A DNA stretch of 64,000 bases, from NCBI GenBank assembly GCA_905233625.1, contig CAJOFJ010000020.1, positions 1-64,000 on the forward strand, in the 5' to 3' direction. The notes beneath the pieces are model-generated. The model was not told the DNA's origin, searched no databases, and was given only the letters and a program-made list of their open reading frames with translations. A program made the translations under genes and the position numbers. The DNA is from an uncultured Bacteroidales bacterium. Its GTDB lineage: Bacteria > Bacteroidota > Bacteroidia > Bacteroidales > WCHB1-69. Below are positions 60,360 through 64,000 of the stretch, in pieces (position 1 is the stretch's first letter; each line of letters opens with the position of its first letter).

Positions 60360-60560
60360 CAACTTTTTTCCATAATATGATATGAAATTCCATCTCTTGT
60401 CTCCGAAAAAATTTGCTTTTTTATTTATCCTTGTTTTTTGTTAAATTTCAAAACATGACAGATTATGAGGGATAAAAAAACAATTTTTGAAGTAAAAAAT
60501 GCATAATTCAAACAATTAAAAATCAATATATTACGTGTTGAAATTTTAATCAATCACTTG

Positions 60561-60568
60561 TATTTTTG
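60561..60568 (+). promoter_or_regulatory. -7 promoter box TATTTTTG with TTG -33 element for comEC
   Basis: TATTTTTG 21 nt ahead of the ATG at 60590, with TTG at 60538-60540 and a 20-bp spacer. The rest of the AT-rich gap from 60363 holds no other feature I can support. Confidence 0.65.
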
Positions 60569-60589
60569 TACGATTAAATTTAGGACATC

Positions 60590-62503
60590 ATGTTTTTCCG
60601 AAACTACCCTGTTCTGCGTTTGTTGATACCCTTTGCCTTAGGCATTGCAGGAGCTTATTGGTTACCACTTGAACTTTCAAAGACGCTTATTTTGTCGCTG
60701 ATGATCGTCTGTTGGCTTGTTGCTTTGGCACTTCAGCATAAAAAGACCCTTACCACCACTCTTTTGTCCGGCATTTTCCTGCAGATTTTGTTCGTTCTTG
60801 CCGGCTTTTGCCTTACTTGTATCCACTTTCGGAACGACAATATGATTTCTTTCAGGAAAAACTTTGAAGAAAAACAAATTTTTATGGCCAAAATCATTGA
60901 CCACCCTGTACCCAAAGCCAAAAGCTTAAAAGCCTTAGCGATTATAGAACAAAACACCGACAAACAAGCTATTGGCCAAAAGGCGGTATTGTATTTCGCC
61001 AAGGACAGTCTGCACCCACCCAACTATGGTGATGTGGTGCTTATTCATTCCAAAATATCAGAAATTGAAAACTCCAAAAATCCGTATGCTTTTGACTACA
61101 AAAAATACATGCAGAGACGGGGAATTTTCTATACGGCATACATACCCGCTTCGGGATGGCAAAAAATTGGACAATTCAAGAAGAATCTGCTTCGGGATAA
61201 AACTTATCGGATACAACATTATTTCTCCCAAATTTTTGCCGATGCCAGCATGAGCGGTGACGAATACAGCATCATCACTGCCATCCTGTTGGGCAACGAC
61301 GAAACCATGGAACCGGAGCTGAAAGCCAGCTATGCCTCCGCCGGAGTGAGCCATATTCTTTGCGTTTCGGGTATGCATGTGGGCGTGATTTTCATGATAC
61401 TGAATTTTCTTTTACAGCCTTTGGACTACTCCAAACAACTACGACTGCTAAAAGCCGTTCTTCTGATGATTTTTATTTGGTTATATGCTTGTATCACAGG
61501 ACTTTCCCCATCGGTAACCCGTGCTGCCACCATGTTTTCTTTTGTCACCATCGGAAATATGATGAGGCGCAATACCAATATTTTTCACAGTCTGTTTGCT
61601 TCACTTTTTATACTACTGATTATCAATCCTTTATTAATTTTTGAAATTGGATTCCAATTGAGCTATGCAGCAGTATTCGGCATAGTAATTTTTCAGCAAA
61701 AATTGGTAGAATTATGGGAGCCCAAAAGCAAAATTATCAACTATTTTTGGAACCTCATTACAGTGTCGGTTGCCGCGCAATTGGCCACTTTTCCTTTGTC
61801 GGTTTACACATTTGGGCAATTCCCAAATTATTTTCTTTTGGCAAACCTTTCCGTTATTTCGTTATCATTTTTGGTGGTGGTCAGTGGGGTGTGTCTGCTG
61901 GCGGTGTCTTTTATTCCCATAGTATCCTCTTGGATAGCTTGGCTATTGACCCGTGAAATCAGGCTGATGAACTTTCTAATACAATCCATCGAGAAGCTGC
62001 CGGGATCAGTCACGGAAAACATTAGTATTTCTTGGGTACAAATGTTGTTGATTTATCTGTGTATCATTGCTTTCTATTTATTATTCTTGAAAAAGAAGAA
62101 ATTATATTACTGGCTGGGGTTTTCATCTCTTTTGTGTTTAATTCTTTTCTTTGATTTTGACAAATATTATACACAACATATTGAAAATCAAACTATTTAC
62201 AAACTGTCCAAAGGAATGGCGGTCAGTTTCAATTATCATGGCAAAGCCGTAATTTTCAGCGATTCTATCCGTGACAAAAAACATCCGGATTACGCTTTTT
62301 GCATCAAAAACCATGAGCGAAAAGAGCGGATTGAAAGTGTTATTATTTCTCTCGACAGCAATTATCAGAATGAATTTTTGCTGAAAGAAAAGGATTTTGT
62401 AGTTTTTGACGGAAAGACCTACCAGCTGATTCGCCGGAAACGTCGGCACTCCCCTACCAGCAACAAAATAGCCGTTGACGAGATGATTTTTCTGAAAGAT
62501 TAA
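60590..62503 (+). CDS. comEC: ComEC/Rec2 family competence-type membrane protein
   Basis: A 637-residue polytopic membrane protein. The N-terminus has two to three spans and a DUF4131 region, then the Competence domain (about residues 225-500) with AILLGNDETMEPELKASYASAGVSHILCVSGMHVGVIF and the helix-rich YACITGLSPSVTRAATMFSF, IFEIGFQLSYAAVFGIVIF. ComEC forms the inner-membrane channel for single-stranded DNA during uptake. Many homologues end with a metallo-beta-lactamase-like nuclease domain; here the C-terminal 130 residues are a short soluble tail with no HxHxDH motif, so that domain is absent. The gene has its own promoter. Confidence 0.88.
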   Translation: MFFRNYPVLRLLIPFALGIAGAYWLPLELSKTLILSLMIVCWLVALALQHKKTLTTTLLSGIFLQILFVLAGFCLTCIHFRNDNMISFRKNFEEKQIFMAKIIDHPVPKAKSLKALAIIEQNTDKQAIGQKAVLYFAKDSLHPPNYGDVVLIHSKISEIENSKNPYAFDYKKYMQRRGIFYTAYIPASGWQKIGQFKKNLLRDKTYRIQHYFSQIFADASMSGDEYSIITAILLGNDETMEPELKASYASAGVSHILCVSGMHVGVIFMILNFLLQPLDYSKQLRLLKAVLLMIFIWLYACITGLSPSVTRAATMFSFVTIGNMMRRNTNIFHSLFASLFILLIINPLLIFEIGFQLSYAAVFGIVIFQQKLVELWEPKSKIINYFWNLITVSVAAQLATFPLSVYTFGQFPNYFLLANLSVISLSFLVVVSGVCLLAVSFIPIVSSWIAWLLTREIRLMNFLIQSIEKLPGSVTENISISWVQMLLIYLCIIAFYLLFLKKKKLYYWLGFSSLLCLILFFDFDKYYTQHIENQTIYKLSKGMAVSFNYHGKAVIFSDSIRDKKHPDYAFCIKNHERKERIESVIISLDSNYQNEFLLKEKDFVVFDGKTYQLIRRKRRHSPTSNKIAVDEMIFLKD

Positions 62504-62543
62504 TCCTTTTAAAAAATATTAACCGCTATTCAAGATTTTTTTG

Positions 62544-62551
62544 TATCTTTG
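62544..62551 (+). promoter_or_regulatory. -7 promoter box TATCTTTG for the universal stress protein gene
   Basis: TATCTTTG 35 nt before the ATG at 62587. Confidence 0.7.
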
Positions 62552-62586
62552 TCGATTATTTAGGATTTTAACAAAAATAGACGCTT

Positions 62587-63438
62587 ATGAAAAATATTGT
62601 AGTGGGAATTGACTTTTCCAAAAACTCGTATAACGCCATGAAGCATGCTGTGGCCATTTCGTTGAGAAACAAAGCCAAACTGCATTTGGCATGGGTAAAA
62701 ACAGCTGCTATGAAAACCGATTTGGCAGTAAGCACCACCACCGACAATTACATGACAACCGTAAGGGAAAAACTGAACCAATGGGTGGAAGAATGCAAGA
62801 CTGAAGCTCCTGAAAGTTCGGTGACCTCTATCATTTTGGAAGGCAAACCGGCAGTGGAATTGTGCAAATACGCCTCCAATCTTTCCAAAGCCATGATTGT
62901 GATGGGTACTCACGGTGTGTCTGGATTCGAGGAATTCTTTGTTGGCAGCAACGCCTTCAGAACCATCAACCTAACCACTGTTCCCGTGTTGATTTTGCGT
63001 GAAGGCATTGAAATCAACCGTGACCTGACAGACATTTTGGTTCCCATCGACACCAGCTTCGAAACCTTGCAGAAGATGAAAATCGCCATTGAATTTGCCA
63101 AAGACTTCAATGCCAAGATTTGTTTGTTAGGCATTATCAACCCTATCAACAATGACATCAAGCATGTGATTAACGTGCAGTTGAACCATGCCGCATCCAT
63201 GTGCAAGAAAGCCAATGTAAGATATGACGTGCATACCCTGGATGTTCCTGCGGATTCCATTTCCGCATTATTGAATGCGGCTAAGAAAATGGATGTGAAC
63301 CTGATGGTAATCATGCGTGAGGAAGAAAACGATCTATCTAGTGTATGGATGGGCAGCAACACCCGTCAGGTCGTCAACAACTCGCCTATGCCCTTGCTGA
63401 TTGTACCTAACGTGAATCAATTTTTACTCAACAAATAA
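62587..63438 (+). CDS. Universal stress protein with two UspA domains
   Basis: A 283-residue cytoplasmic protein made of two tandem UspA domains. The first (about residues 1-142) begins MKNIVVGIDFSKNSYNAMKHAV and has the nucleotide-loop region VMGTHGVSGFEEFFVGSNAFRTINLTTVPVLILR, close to the G-2x-G-9x-G(S/T) ATP-binding pattern. The second (about 150-283) starts DILVPIDTSFETLQKMKIAI and ends with VWMGSNTRQVVNNSPMPLLIV, a more degenerate form. Such proteins respond to starvation or redox stress. It has its own promoter and is 12 nt ahead of the C69 dipeptidase gene, possibly cotranscribed. Confidence 0.9.
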   Translation: MKNIVVGIDFSKNSYNAMKHAVAISLRNKAKLHLAWVKTAAMKTDLAVSTTTDNYMTTVREKLNQWVEECKTEAPESSVTSIILEGKPAVELCKYASNLSKAMIVMGTHGVSGFEEFFVGSNAFRTINLTTVPVLILREGIEINRDLTDILVPIDTSFETLQKMKIAIEFAKDFNAKICLLGIINPINNDIKHVINVQLNHAASMCKKANVRYDVHTLDVPADSISALLNAAKKMDVNLMVIMREEENDLSSVWMGSNTRQVVNNSPMPLLIVPNVNQFLLNK

Positions 63439-63450
63439 TTTTCATCCGAT

Positions 63451-64000
63451 ATGAAAAAATTTTTCGTCATTATTGCGGCCCTGCTGTTCACGGCCGGTTT
63501 TCAGGCTATGGCCTGCACCAACTTCATTATCACCAAAGGTGCCAGTAAAGACGGCTCCGTTATGGTCTCTTATGCCGCTGACTCGCACACCCTGTACGGT
63601 GAGCTGTATTATCGTCCCGCCGCCGACTACCCTCTTGGCTCTGTCATGGACGTCATTGAATGGGACACTGGCAAACTGCTGGGACAAATTCCTCAGGTAA
63701 ACCACACCTATTCTGTTGTTGGCAACATGAATGAGCACCAGCTGTGCATTGGTGAAACCACCTACGGCGGTCGTGAGGAACTGTGGCACACCCCTGGTAT
63801 GATTGACTATGGTTCTTTGATTTACATCACTTTGCAGCGTGCCAAGAATGCCCGTGAGGCCATCAAGGTACTGAATTTCCTGATCGAGTCTTACGGCTAT
63901 TGCAGCGAAGGAGAGTCTTTTTCTATCATCGACCCCAACGAAGCTTGGATTTTCGAAATCATTGGCAAGGGTCCAGAGATGAGAGATGCCAAGGGCAAGC
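63451..64000 (+). CDS. C69 family dipeptidase (5' part, cut by window end)
   Basis: The first 183 residues of a second C69/U34 peptidase; the frame is open to the end of the window. The signal peptide ends QAMA and is followed at once by the nucleophile Cys22 in ACTNFIITKGASKDGS, so signal cleavage alone exposes the catalytic cysteine. Downstream stretches GNMNEHQLCIGETTYGGREELW and LIESYGYCSEGESFSIIDPNEAWIFEIIGKG are family-typical. It is a paralogue of the peptidase at 18885-20486 (which has GESTFGGRGEL and YGWIDAGECLTIADKNEVWHLEIVG at matching positions). It lies 12 nt after the universal stress protein gene. Confidence 0.93.
   Translation, partial: MKKFFVIIAALLFTAGFQAMACTNFIITKGASKDGSVMVSYAADSHTLYGELYYRPAADYPLGSVMDVIEWDTGKLLGQIPQVNHTYSVVGNMNEHQLCIGETTYGGREELWHTPGMIDYGSLIYITLQRAKNAREAIKVLNFLIESYGYCSEGESFSIIDPNEAWIFEIIGKGPEMRDAKGK

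Noticed and set aside
60303..60589. Possible glycine riboswitch between gcvP and comEC
   Set aside because: The gap is AT-rich with promoter boxes only; no paired aptamer structure is recognisable.

Overview
The window is a chromosomal segment from a member of the Bacteroidota, most likely Bacteroidales. Three things point there. Many genes are preceded by the Bacteroidota -7 promoter box TAnnTTTG (usually seen as TATCTTTG or TATTTTTG). Type IX secretion system (T9SS) sorting domains occur on three proteins, and the T9SS component PorG is present. The gene cluster porG-uppS-bamA-ompH is typical of the phylum. No genus can be named from the sequence alone. Almost everything is core genome; no phage, transposase, CRISPR array or rRNA is visible. 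The only RNA gene found is a tRNA-Cys(GCA) with its terminator (about 25.6 kb).

Layout. 0-3.4 kb: a carboxynorspermidine synthase-like dehydrogenase and uvrB. 3.5-10.2 kb: envelope genes (OmpA/TPR lipoprotein, ApbE, small lipoprotein, M23/LysM peptidase, T9SS-exported FG-GAP protein). 10.4-18.9 kb: a tightly packed plus-strand run recA, TPR lipoprotein, ruvB, outer-membrane barrel, FAH-family hydrolase, purB, DUF4837 lipoprotein, then an ECF sigma factor overlapping a membrane protein that ends in a T9SS type B domain. 18.9-27.6 kb (minus strand): C69 dipeptidase, coaE (truncated), YbbR-like, yajC, DUF1573, nusB, bifunctional ftcD, tRNA-Cys, typA. 27.7-38.1 kb: one giant T9SS-exported adhesin of 3475 residues. 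38.5-49.2 kb: aminopeptidase P, ackA, a four-helix-bundle IVP-type gene, a broken aroB, DUF4301, a HAD phosphatase, a MalY-type aminotransferase/lyase, a DUF218 protein and a cysteine desulfidase-like protein. 49.2-57.4 kb (minus strand): three tandem ompH genes, bamA, uppS, porG and a DUF5686 outer-membrane protein. 57.5-64 kb: gcvP, comEC, a universal stress protein and the start of a second C69 dipeptidase.

The most unusual content lies between the genes. Several intergenic regions hold modular arrays. A 15-nt mini-hairpin core alternates with a 10-nt linker (8-nt unit plus one flanking base each side), giving an exact 25-bp period. The cores differ from one another by paired, compensatory changes while a central TC/TC mismatch and a three-base loop are kept. 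Two other dispersed families accompany them: a near-perfect palindrome built on AGAGACGCACGG, and a degenerate tract of words such as GGGGATAGTGATTAGG. These elements often begin at, or supply, the stop codon of the upstream gene. A degenerate palindrome copy sits in frame inside aroB, and a word tract replaces the normal C-terminus of CoaE. aroB also carries an apparent 23-nt net deletion that shifts the frame. Together these suggest small non-autonomous elements that remodel gene ends in this lineage.
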